A stretch of 8,718 bases of DNA from Desulfobacteraceae bacterium UBA5852 (GTDB lineage Bacteria > Desulfobacterota > Desulfobacteria > Desulfobacterales > UBA5852): contig DJGG01000066.1 of the NCBI GenBank assembly GCA_002432195.1, positions 225-8,942 of the forward strand. Direction: 5' to 3'. Positions 1 through 7,176 of the stretch are shown piece by piece. The number at the start of each line of letters is the position of its first letter. The stretch's first letter is position 1. A program made the position numbers and the translations under genes. The notes below the pieces were generated by a model that was not told the origin of the DNA, searched no databases, and saw nothing but the letters and a program-made list of their open reading frames with translations.

Positions 1-2187
1 CTTGGTGGTGAAGAACGGCTCGAAGAGATTGTCCAGGACTTCCCGGGACATTCCGCAGCCGTCGTCGCTCACCGCCAGCAGCATGAATTCCCCCGGGGAA
101 AAACCCGGGTGGCGGGCGCAGAAGGCCTCGTCGAAGACCACGTTCTGCGTCTCGATGGTCACCTTGCCGACCCCCGCGATGGCGTCCCGGGCATTGACGC
201 ACAGGTTGGCCAGGATCTGGTCGATCTGGGCCGGGTCGATTTTGACCGGCCAGAGTACGGCCCCCGGCATCCAGGCCAGGTCGATGTCCTCGCCGATCAG
301 GCGGCGCAGCATCTTGAGCATGCCGGCGACGGTGTCGTTCAGGTCCAGCACCCGGGGGGCCACGATCTGCTTGCGGGCAAAGGCCAGCAATTGGCGGGTG
401 AGGTCCGCCGAACGCATGGCGGCCCGGTGGATCTGCTGGAGCTCGGCATGCAGCGGGTCGTCCGGATCCACCTGTTCCATGGCCAGCTCGGCGTGCCCTA
501 TGATCACCCCCAGCATGTTGTTGAAATCGTGGGCCACGCCCCCCGCCAGGCGCCCCACCGACTCCAGTTTCTGGGCCTGGATCAACTGCGCCTGAAGCTG
601 AACCTTTTCGGCCTCGGCCTTTTTGCGGTCGGTGATGTCCTGGAAGCTCACGGCGAATTGCCCGGGGGCCGGGCAGTAGGCCGCCACCGCGAAGTGCTTG
701 TCCAATGACTGGCTGTAGCTTTCGAAATGGGTCGCCTCGCCGCTCAGGGCCACGCGGCCGTAAAGCTCGATCCACAAGGGCTCCGTTTCCGGAAGCGCTT
801 CCAGAACCGTGCGCCCGATGAGGTCTTCGGCCCGCAGACCGGTGAGGTTTTCGAAGGCCGGGTTGACTTTCAGAAACCGGTAGTCCCGGGGCCGGCCGGT
901 GCCGTCCAGCACCACCTCGTGCAAGGCGAAACCCACGGGCATGGAGACGAAGAGCTGGGTGTAGTCCTGCTCGGCCTGCCGGCGCTCGGTGATGTCGTGG
1001 TAACTCGTCAGCACACCCTGGACGATGGGGTCCCGCGTCAGGTTGACGGCCGTCAGCTCGATCCACTTGAAGGCACCGTCCTTGCAGCGATAGCGGAGCT
1101 CCGCGGTTTTGGCCGCCCGGTCGGCGGACAGCAGGCGGGTGAATTCCGCCTGGATACGCTCCCGGTCGTCGGGATGGATGACCTCCCAGACCTCGGTGCC
1201 CACGAGGTCCTCGGGCCGCCAGCCGAACCATTTTTCGATGTTGGGACTCTTGTAGCGGATCACGCCCTGGGGGTCGATGATGGCGATCACGTCCGTGATA
1301 TTGGCGATCATCTGCCGGTGCTTGGCCTCGCTGGCCCGCAGGACTTCCCCGGCCTGCTTCCGTTGGGTGATATCCATGATGTTGCCGGTCACCCGCGTCA
1401 CGCGGCCGTCTTCCACCAGGGGGCGCGCCGTGGTGCGCACCCAGATGCGGGCGCCGTCCCGGCGGATGAATTCGAGCTCCAGGTCGTAGGGCGTGCCCTG
1501 GTCGACCGCCTTGCGGAAGGCCTCTTCGATGATCGCCGCGTGCTCCGGGGCGTAGAAGCCTATGGCCCGGCGGAGATCGTTGGGGTCGAAATCCCGCTCC
1601 ACGCCGTAAATGCGGTAGACCTCGTCCGTCCAATGGTGCCGGCCGGTGGCCACGTCGAATTCCCAGCCCCCCACCCCCGTGATGGCCTGGGTCTCCTCCA
1701 GGAGGCGCTTGGTTTCCCGCAGGGCCTTCTCCATGGCCTTGCGCCCGGAGATGTCCCGGGTAATGGAAATGATGTGGGCCACGCCCTTGATCATCATCAC
1801 CCGGGCCGACATCAGGGCCGTGTCCACCCGGCCGTCCTTTTTGCGGAACTGGGCCTCGAGGTTCCCGCAATAGCCCTTGGCCCGCAGCTCCCGTACCAGG
1901 CGCTCCCGGTCCGCCGGGTCCTGCCAGATATTGATTCCCACGGAGGTCTTGCCGATGACCTCCTCGCGGGTATAGCCGGTGAGCCGGGTGAACCCCTCGT
2001 TGATGTCCACGAAGAGGCCGTCTTCCAAGCGGTTGATGTTCACCGCATCGGGGCTGGCATCGAAGGTCAGGCGGAATTTTTCCTCGCTCTCCCGCAGTTG
2101 CAGCTCGGAGTGCGCCCGGGCGCGTTCCGCCTGCTCCAAGGCCTGGATACGCCGTTCCAACTCCTCATAGGTGGGCTTTGCCGGCAT
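1..2187 (-). CDS. Multi-PAS sensor histidine kinase (NtrB-type), 3' end cut by window edge
   Basis: This is a soluble two-component sensor kinase that would autophosphorylate on histidine and pass the phosphate to an unseen receiver. 729 codons are visible without a stop and the reading continues past base 1. After a short coiled-coil start (MPAKPTYEELERRI) there are four PAS units at about residues 34-150, 165-280, 282-400 and 405-515; units 1 to 4 end in DISGRK, DITQRK, DITERR and DITDRK. The HisKA domain follows, with the phospho-accepting His553 in GGVAHDFNNML, then HATPase_c with the N-box around Asn665 (LCVNARDAI), the G1 box DDGCGM (Asp708/709) and the F-box LFEPFFTTK at the edge. The ATG is chosen for a GGAG at 2197-2200, 9 nt upstream, and because the N-terminus matches the family's usual start. 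No membrane segment is visible, so it probably senses an internal signal such as redox state, oxygen or a small ligand. A C-terminal receiver domain may lie outside the window. Confidence 0.95.
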   Translation of the reverse strand, partial: MPAKPTYEELERRIQALEQAERARAHSELQLRESEEKFRLTFDASPDAVNINRLEDGLFVDINEGFTRLTGYTREEVIGKTSVGINIWQDPADRERLVRELRAKGYCGNLEAQFRKKDGRVDTALMSARVMMIKGVAHIISITRDISGRKAMEKALRETKRLLEETQAITGVGGWEFDVATGRHHWTDEVYRIYGVERDFDPNDLRRAIGFYAPEHAAIIEEAFRKAVDQGTPYDLELEFIRRDGARIWVRTTARPLVEDGRVTRVTGNIMDITQRKQAGEVLRASEAKHRQMIANITDVIAIIDPQGVIRYKSPNIEKWFGWRPEDLVGTEVWEVIHPDDRERIQAEFTRLLSADRAAKTAELRYRCKDGAFKWIELTAVNLTRDPIVQGVLTSYHDITERRQAEQDYTQLFVSMPVGFALHEVVLDGTGRPRDYRFLKVNPAFENLTGLRAEDLIGRTVLEALPETEPLWIELYGRVALSGEATHFESYSQSLDKHFAVAAYCPAPGQFAVSFQDITDRKKAEAEKVQLQAQLIQAQKLESVGRLAGGVAHDFNNMLGVIIGHAELAMEQVDPDDPLHAELQQIHRAAMRSADLTRQLLAFARKQIVAPRVLDLNDTVAGMLKMLRRLIGEDIDLAWMPGAVLWPVKIDPAQIDQILANLCVNARDAIAGVGKVTIETQNVVFDEAFCARHPGFSPGEFMLLAVSDDGCGMSREVLDNLFEPFFTTK

Positions 2188-2450
2188 GCCAATGGTCTCC
2201 AGGTGGAAAGCGCCGGGATTGGGGGGAATGGATCGATCCGTGATCGGACGGGTGCGCGCCACCCGCTGGGAGGGTCGGGCGGGCGTCCGGCCGTCCGGGC
2301 GGGTCATCCGGCCGTGGTTGAGCTGCGCCTGAGGCCGGCGATGCCCGCCGACGGCGGGATGGAGGCCCGCCTTGTCTTGGGGCCCGCGGTGCGGGTTTTC
2401 CACCAGCCGGCCACTGGCCGCCATCGATCTGGGTGGTTGCCTGCATTCGA

Positions 2451-2479
2451 ATAAAAAACCAAATTTGAGCGCTTGGCAA
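2451..2479 (-). promoter_or_regulatory. Possible sigma70-type promoter for the four-PAS kinase gene
   Basis: On the minus strand TTGCCA (2474-2479, five of six matches to the -35 consensus) is followed after 17 nt by TTTTAT (2451-2456, four of six matches to the -10 consensus). It sits in the one AT-rich island of the intergenic region and points to the kinase gene about 265 nt further on, implying a leader of roughly 250 nt. The match is modest. The same T-run could instead be the tail of a weak terminator for the upstream block, after an imperfect 5-bp stem formed by CCAAG and TTTGG. Confidence 0.3.
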
Positions 2480-2517
2480 AGGGTATATAAGTGACGGGAT
2501 GGTGAGGGCGGCCAGGC

Positions 2518-2535
2518 CGGAGCGGGCACGCTCCG
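2518..2535 (-). terminator. Perfect 7-bp hairpin just after the DUF1566 gene
   Basis: Read on the minus strand, CGGAGCG and CGCTCCG form a perfect GC-rich 7-bp stem with a 4-nt TGCC loop, starting 8 nt after the stop codon of the DUF1566 gene. Its place suggests an mRNA 3'-end structure for the three-gene block. No T-tract follows, so it is not a standard intrinsic terminator. It could instead protect the 3' end, or it could be a chance hairpin in GC-rich DNA. Confidence 0.35.
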
Positions 2536-2543
2536 TTCGCCGG

Positions 2544-3467
2544 TCAGCGGTCCCCGGAACGCCATTGCCGCACCCCCAGGAAGCCAAAAGTGGCCTGGGG
2601 CTTGAAACCGACGCCCACGGCGCCGTCCCGGGTATACAGCACCCAGGCATACCGGGGCTCGTACCGGCTGGTCGTGGAACTCCAGTACCCCTCGGGGATC
2701 GTCGCCGGGCCGTCGAAGGAAAGCGCCGGGGAGTGGCGTCGCAGGTCGCACAGGGCCTCCAGTTCCCGAATGTTGGGGAGGCGCCAATCCGTGAATCCCG
2801 AGTGCCGGCGGTGATTCAGCCCGGCGACGGCCTCCAGGGCCCTGGACCAGGACACCCGGCCGGCGGCCTCCCGCGGACCGAAGGTCCATGTGCGGCGGGT
2901 CCGGGGGTCGTGGAGATCCCCCCGGCAAGGGGTGCAAGGCCGGGGGCCCACGGTTTCCGGGGCGGGCGGGGTGGCCACCGGCCACAGCATGCAGGAGCCG
3001 TGGCGCATGCCGGGATAAACCCTGCCGCCGCCCAGGTGGATATACCAGGCCTGCCGGGGCAGGCGGGCGCAGCTTGTCCCGGTCCAGTAATAGCCGGGGA
3101 AGACATGGTCAAAAGGGTGCCCCGCCGGCAGGCAGGGGTTGATGGCCTGGTGGCTCACCAGGCTGAACAGCTGCCGGCGGCTGGGCAAGGCCCACGTGGT
3201 GACGCCGGCATGCGCCGCCGCGTTCAGCCCGGCGACGAACTGCTGGGCTTCCGGGAAGCTCAGGGGGAATTCGGCGAGGGCCGCGTTCCTCGCCCACGTT
3301 AGGCCCGTCAAACGATCCGCGACGAGGTCCCCGGCGGGCGCGAATCGATCGGCGGCTCCCGCGGCGCGCCAGGCGTATTCCCCGTCCTGGCCGGTCCCGC
3401 CGCAGGCGATCGGCTGGCCGGAGGCGTCGAAGCAATCGGTCTGATCCGTCTGCAGGGGATACGTCAC
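2544..3467 (-). CDS. Double DUF1566 (Lcl_C) domain protein
   Basis: This 307-residue protein contains two copies of the DUF1566/Lcl_C domain (PF07603), whose biochemical role is unclear; some members bind glycans or surface ligands. Its first residues (YPLQTDQTDCFDASGQ, then IACGGTGQDG) match the cysteine-bearing lead-in often seen before this domain. Copy 1 spans about 41-163 (RLTGLTWARNA, WALPSRRQLFSLV, YYWTGTS, WYIHLGGGRVYPG). Copy 2 spans about 193-303 (FTDWRLPNIRELEALCD, GYWSSTTS, AWVLYTRDGAVGVGFK). The link between them holds a CxxC (Cys178, Cys181). The GTG start overlaps the stop of the upstream glycosyltransferase gene in GTGA, with no clear Shine-Dalgarno sequence, so translation is probably coupled. 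Many relatives are secreted, but no signal peptide is present at this start, and the upstream extension of the frame offers none either. It may act in the cytoplasm as a binding partner in the same pathway; its function is unknown. Confidence 0.88.
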   Translation of the reverse strand: MTYPLQTDQTDCFDASGQPIACGGTGQDGEYAWRAAGAADRFAPAGDLVADRLTGLTWARNAALAEFPLSFPEAQQFVAGLNAAAHAGVTTWALPSRRQLFSLVSHQAINPCLPAGHPFDHVFPGYYWTGTSCARLPRQAWYIHLGGGRVYPGMRHGSCMLWPVATPPAPETVGPRPCTPCRGDLHDPRTRRTWTFGPREAAGRVSWSRALEAVAGLNHRRHSGFTDWRLPNIRELEALCDLRRHSPALSFDGPATIPEGYWSSTTSRYEPRYAWVLYTRDGAVGVGFKPQATFGFLGVRQWRSGDR

Positions 3468-4756
3468 TCGGGCGTCTCGCTGTCGCTGAAGGTCTGAATG
3501 GCCGCGGAGAGTTTGCTTTCCACCAGGTCCCATTCGGTACGGATGCGCTGCAGAATAAGGTTCAGGGGCTCCGCGTCCGTATCCGGGCCTTCCTGGTTGC
3601 GCCGGTCCTCCAGGGCGGCAGCATAGAGATCCGCCATGCGGCGGGCGCACGCCCGGCGGTCGAACCCGGCGACGCTGGAGCGGATGGCTGCAGGATCCCC
3701 GGTCGCCGGGGGGTGCGCCGACAGCCAGCCCTGCAGGGCGCGGGCAAAGCCCTGCGCGGGGGTATCGGCCGGCAGGAGGCGCCCGTTGACCCCGTCCCGC
3801 ACGACTTCCCGCACCCCGCCGCCGTCGAGGGCGACCACCGGGACGCCGGCCGCCAGCGCCTCGGTGAGCACCAGGCCCTGGGTTTCGGACTGGGAGGCAA
3901 AGGCAAAGACGTCCATGGCGTGGTACCCGTCCCGCAGCGCCTTGCCCGACTGGCGGCCCGCCATGGCAAGCCGGGCCTTCAGGCCTTCCCGGTCGAGGAC
4001 GGCGATGATCTCGGCCTCGCTCGGTCCGGCGCCGATCACCAGGAAGTACGCCTTTTCCTCCGCCCGCAGGAAGGCGGCCACGGCGTGGGCCAGGTAGGCG
4101 AGGTTTTTTTCCGGCGCCAGGCGCCCCACGTGGCCGATCACCACCGCTTCCTGCGGAATTCCCTGGGCCTCGCGGAAGCCCCGGCCATCCCCCCGCGCGA
4201 AGAACGGCAGGTCCACGCCGGTGGGGATCACGTCCACCGGCCTCCGCACGCCCCGGGCGGTGAGGAGGTCGGCAATGCTTTCGCTGGGCGCGACCACCCG
4301 CGAGCAGAGGTTGGCGTATTCCGTCGAGAGGTGGATCACGAAGCGGCCCAGCGTCGCGGAGTCGGAGGAGACGTAGTGCGTGTAGCGCTCGTAGAGGGTG
4401 TGGTGGGTGAACACCAGGGGAAGCCCCCGGGGCTTGGCGGCGCGCAGCGCCGAGTCTCCCAGCAGATAGGGGTGATGGCTGTGGATGAGGTCGGGCTGGA
4501 AGCGCTCCATGCGGTCGGCGATCAGGAACGGGATGGGCATGCGCACGGAGAAATCGCTGCCGTTGAAATTCTGGATGGCCGGAAGACGGATCACCTCCTC
4601 GGCATCGGATTTGTCGGGGACCTCGCCGGCGAATTCCGGCGCGACGACCAGCACGCGATGGCCCATACGGCGAAGATCCGCGGCGAAGGTGGCCACGGAG
4701 TTGGCCACGCCTCCCACATGGGGCCGATAGGTATTGGTGAACATGCAGATCTTCAT
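3464..4756 (-). CDS. GT4-family glycosyltransferase (GT-B fold)
   Basis: This 430-residue retaining glycosyltransferase would move a sugar from a nucleotide-sugar donor to a lipid or glycan acceptor at the cytoplasmic face. The N-terminal Rossmann half opens with MKICMFTNTYRPHVGGVANS, the acceptor-side glycine-rich loop, and carries HSHHP at 93-96 and FTHHTLYERY at 117-125. The C-terminal donor half has GHVGRLAPEKN at 208-218 and the GT4 EX7E motif, Glu291 and Glu299, in SETQGLVLTEALAAGVPVV. The sequence style is closest to diacylglycerol alpha-glucosyltransferases and related GT4 enzymes, but the acceptor cannot be read from sequence. A charged helical tail of about 45 residues (385-430) extends past the usual domain. 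The ATG overlaps the stop of the upstream glycosidase-like gene in ATGA, and the conserved fold begins exactly there, so the longer in-frame extension upstream is rejected. There is no strong Shine-Dalgarno site, as expected for coupled translation. Confidence 0.95.
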   Translation of the reverse strand: MKICMFTNTYRPHVGGVANSVATFAADLRRMGHRVLVVAPEFAGEVPDKSDAEEVIRLPAIQNFNGSDFSVRMPIPFLIADRMERFQPDLIHSHHPYLLGDSALRAAKPRGLPLVFTHHTLYERYTHYVSSDSATLGRFVIHLSTEYANLCSRVVAPSESIADLLTARGVRRPVDVIPTGVDLPFFARGDGRGFREAQGIPQEAVVIGHVGRLAPEKNLAYLAHAVAAFLRAEEKAYFLVIGAGPSEAEIIAVLDREGLKARLAMAGRQSGKALRDGYHAMDVFAFASQSETQGLVLTEALAAGVPVVALDGGGVREVVRDGVNGRLLPADTPAQGFARALQGWLSAHPPATGDPAAIRSSVAGFDRRACARRMADLYAAALEDRRNQEGPDTDAEPLNLILQRIRTEWDLVESKLSAAIQTFSDSETPE

Positions 4757-7014
4757 GGCCGGATATCGTAGCTGGCATGGGGTTTGGCATTCGGCACCAG
4801 GCGGTGGCCCGGCAGCGCGATGTCGAACACGGGATTTTCTCCGTCGGAATCGCATGCGATGGTCACCCGCGGCCGGCCGGCGCGCGGTGCGATGCGCACG
4901 CTGACCGGGCCGTGGGGCGTCGGCGTGGGGCCGAAGGCCAGGGGACGGCTTCCCGCCAGCCATTCCCGGAAGATCCCCGAGCCGATGATCAGCCGGTGAC
5001 CCTCCTCGCGCACGAACAGGTTGCGGAGCATCATGACCCATTCCGCGGCGGCCCACCCGTGCTGGCCATCCCCCATGCAACCGCCGCCGGTGGCCGGATG
5101 GATGGCCTCGGGCCACTGGCCGGTGGGGGAGGCCATGCGGGCCACGCGCCGGACGAGGGCGGCATAGCGATCGTCACCGGCCCGCAGCAGGGTCTGGGCG
5201 ATGGCCAGGGTCAGGTAGGCGTTGATGCCGGAATGGATCATGTCCTGGAAAAAAGCGCCGTCCACAAAGGAATGCTCCAGGAGGTAGTCCACCGTCCGCA
5301 GGATGCGGGCGTCTCCGGGAGAGGTGATCTGCAGGGGATAGTCGGCCACCAGCGATCCGACGGCCCCGGCGTCCATGCGGCGGTAGGGCGATGCCGGTAT
5401 GCCCCCCCGGCTGCGGTGCGCGGGTATGCTCTGGATGCTGCGGAGGATGCAGGCGGCAAGGTCTGCGGCAAGCGCGCGCCACGGTTCGGCCGCCGCGCGG
5501 GACCCGGAGCGGTCCAGGGTGCGGATCAGGGCTTCGAGGCCTCCCAGGGCCCAGAAATCGTCCCAGTAGTAAAAATCGTTGGGGCCGAAATGCTCGGCGC
5601 TGAACCCGGCGGGCAGCAGGCCGGCGTGGGGCGCGTCCGGGGCGCTGGGCAGCCGCTTGCGCCGGATCCAGCGGGCGCCCTTCTCCAGGGACCGCAGGAG
5701 CCGGCTGTCGAGAGCCTCGCCGCTCAGTTGCCGGAACCTGTCGGCTGCCCAGAGGACCTGCCCGTTGGAATCCCACTCGCCGTTCTGGGATTGGAAGTAG
5801 CCGGTCGGTCTCTGCCGCTCGGCAAATCGCTGCAACGCCCGCCGGCATGGTGCGATGGCCCCGATGGCCAGAAGGGCCTGCATCATCAGGCAGGCATCCC
5901 GGAACCAGAAACGCCGGTAGGTGAAAGGACCCGGAACGATGTCATCGGCGGACAGCAGGACCAGGGTCGCCACCGACGCCTCGTAGAGGTATTGCATGCG
6001 CCGGTCGGGGATTTCCAGGCGCGCCGTGTCCTTCACGGCCACGGACCAGTCCGCGGCCGTGGTCGCTGAGTGGATCTCCAGCGGCGCCGGCGGGTCCTCG
6101 AAGGGGATGTGCAGATGGATCTGCCCATGGCCGGAGGGATCCAGCGGAAAGATGGCCGCGCCGGTGGCCATGCCCATCGGGCAGCGCACCCCGTCCGCCG
6201 CGCTGCCGGCGGCGAGCCGCACGGCGACATCGCCCTCGGCATAGTTGGAATACACGATGTGGTCGGGTGACGCCGACAGGCGGATCGCCGTCTCACCGTT
6301 GACCTGCCAGGTGCGCTCGGCGGCCTCGTAGCGGATGGTGTCGATGAACTGGACACCTTCAGGGTTGTAGGGGCGCAGGGAGGCGATCAGGGCGCCTCCG
6401 CCGGGGGTCGTGGCGGCGGCGGCAATGACGAGCTCGGGTGCGCCGCCGTCGGCCTGCATCCATACCCGGGTGTCCAGCGCCAGGCCTTCGCCCTCCAGGC
6501 GGGTGACCACCGTGAGGCGGGCGTCCAGTTCCAGGCGCTGGGCGGCCGTGGGCATCCGGGAGGGCAGCAGGCGCCGTCCCTCCTCCGATTCGACCCAGAA
6601 GTCCAGCGACCAGCCGTTGTGCAGGGGCGTGATCAGTCCGCGGGGGTCGACGATGGGGTAGATCGCGCGGTTCGGGAGCCCCACGGCGGTCCAATCGCGG
6701 TGGGTCAGGTTGATGTGGGTGAAGGAAAACCCCCGGGGGATGAAGGACGGGTCCCGGGGGTTGAACTGCTTTTCGATCCAATAGGGCCATACCCAGTCCA
6801 GGTTGTGCTGGATGGCCTTGGTATTGATCAGACCCCGGGCATGAAACTTGATTCCCTCCCGCAACAGTTCGATGGGCTCGGCGATTTCCGATGGCTGGGA
6901 GAACCGGCGCAACTGGGCCAGAAGGATGAAGGGATCGAAGATTCCGTGGGCCCGGGCGGCACGCCGGACGAGGAACTTCCAGGGAAACCAGTGACCGAAC
7001 ATGGCTGGCGGCAC
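4753..7014 (-). CDS. (alpha/alpha)6-barrel glycosidase-like protein (GH15-like)
   Basis: This 753-residue protein appears to have an N-terminal beta-rich region (about 1-330) followed by a six-hairpin (alpha/alpha)6 catalytic-type domain (about 335-690). Positions count from the GTG. Barrel signatures include FTYRRFWFRDACLMMQALL (about 364-382), NGEWDSNGQVLWAADRF (411-427), YYWDDFWALGG (482-492) and QWPEAIHP (634-641), followed by a glycine-rich GGGCMGDGQHGW. These resemble glucoamylase/GH15 and related alpha-glucan hydrolases, with Glu413 and Glu636 as candidate acidic residues. The family and substrate are inferences, and it could also be a non-hydrolytic or phosphorylase-like relative. No signal peptide or membrane span is visible. 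GTG at 7012-7014 is preferred because GGAG lies 8 nt upstream; ATG at 7000-7002 is the alternative. The further upstream starts (TTG 7143, ATG 7116, ATG 7062) lack Shine-Dalgarno sites and add low-complexity sequence. It is the first gene of the coupled block. Confidence 0.85.
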   Translation of the reverse strand: MPPAMFGHWFPWKFLVRRAARAHGIFDPFILLAQLRRFSQPSEIAEPIELLREGIKFHARGLINTKAIQHNLDWVWPYWIEKQFNPRDPSFIPRGFSFTHINLTHRDWTAVGLPNRAIYPIVDPRGLITPLHNGWSLDFWVESEEGRRLLPSRMPTAAQRLELDARLTVVTRLEGEGLALDTRVWMQADGGAPELVIAAAATTPGGGALIASLRPYNPEGVQFIDTIRYEAAERTWQVNGETAIRLSASPDHIVYSNYAEGDVAVRLAAGSAADGVRCPMGMATGAAIFPLDPSGHGQIHLHIPFEDPPAPLEIHSATTAADWSVAVKDTARLEIPDRRMQYLYEASVATLVLLSADDIVPGPFTYRRFWFRDACLMMQALLAIGAIAPCRRALQRFAERQRPTGYFQSQNGEWDSNGQVLWAADRFRQLSGEALDSRLLRSLEKGARWIRRKRLPSAPDAPHAGLLPAGFSAEHFGPNDFYYWDDFWALGGLEALIRTLDRSGSRAAAEPWRALAADLAACILRSIQSIPAHRSRGGIPASPYRRMDAGAVGSLVADYPLQITSPGDARILRTVDYLLEHSFVDGAFFQDMIHSGINAYLTLAIAQTLLRAGDDRYAALVRRVARMASPTGQWPEAIHPATGGGCMGDGQHGWAAAEWVMMLRNLFVREEGHRLIIGSGIFREWLAGSRPLAFGPTPTPHGPVSVRIAPRAGRPRVTIACDSDGENPVFDIALPGHRLVPNAKPHASYDIRP

Positions 7015-7176
7015 AATCCTTTCTCCGCCCTTCGGGGCGACCGTGGCATACGCCGGCGGCATCCGTTGAATGGCCGGCCCTGGAGCGCTCAAGCGGTCAC
7101 CGCCAGGGCGCTGCATCGGATCATCGCGGGGACCATAATACAACCGTACCGCCTGGGCATGCCGGGCGCCATGGGG
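7015..7176. other. Gap between two-PAS kinase gene and glycosidase-like gene
   Basis: The 162-nt gap has no convincing gene and no T-tract terminator. An imperfect nested hairpin lies at 7084-7112 (outer AGCGC/GCGCT, inner GCGGT/ACCGC), and an 8-bp palindrome GGCATGCC lies near 7157. A TATTAT stretch at about 7135-7140, read on the minus strand, resembles a -10 box, but no acceptable -35 sits at 16-18 nt. Read-through from the kinase gene into the block is possible. Confidence 0.5.
7023..7026 (-). promoter_or_regulatory. Ribosome binding site deciding the GTG start
   Basis: GGAG on the minus strand lies 8 nt before the GTG at 7012-7014. The nearest ATG, at 7000-7002, would have only AAGGA about 14 nt away, which is too far. 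This is why the GTG is preferred. Confidence 0.6.

Larger units (their letters stand above)
2188..2543. other. 356-nt intergenic region with hairpins
   Basis: This lies between the stop of the DUF1566 gene and the start of the four-PAS kinase gene. I see no convincing gene: the reading frame that crosses it on the minus strand is rich in Pro, Arg and Ala and resembles no family. It holds short perfect inverted repeats at 2518-2535 (7-bp stem), 2408-2420 (5-bp), 2383-2395 (5-bp) and 2344-2358 (6-bp), a 10-bp palindrome GGATCGATCC at 2230-2239, and an AT-rich island around 2446-2483 that stands out from the GC-rich surroundings. The island holds the only promoter-like hexamers found here, so most of this region may be the untranslated leader of the kinase gene. 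Confidence 0.7.

Noticed and set aside
2383..2399. Plus-strand terminator-like hairpin CCCGC-GGT-GCGGG followed by TTTT.
   Set aside because: No plus-strand gene precedes it, the stem is only 5 bp and the T-run is short; in this GC-rich leader it is likely a chance or leader structure.
727..2454. A 575-residue plus-strand open frame opposite the four-PAS kinase gene.
   Set aside because: The minus strand there encodes four recognisable PAS units without interruption. The plus frame has no recognisable domain.
2464..2482. Plus-strand promoter-like TTGAGC and TATAAG.
   Set aside because: The spacing is only about 15 nt and no plus-strand gene lies downstream.
2544..3467. DUF1566 protein as a diversity-generating retroelement target.
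   Set aside because: Such domains are known targets, but no reverse transcriptase, template repeat or Asn-rich variable region is present in the window.
2544..4790. A single 748-residue minus-strand open frame.
   Set aside because: Only the last 307 residues resemble a real protein (DUF1566). The first 441 are the shifted-frame shadow of the GT4 gene, rich in Arg, Gly and Pro with no known motif. The GTG at 3467 is the better start.
3464..5116. A 550-residue version of the glycosyltransferase.
   Set aside because: The extra 120 residues are read out of frame through the end of the glycosidase-like gene and look random. The GT-B fold starts at the ATG at 4756, coupled to the upstream stop.
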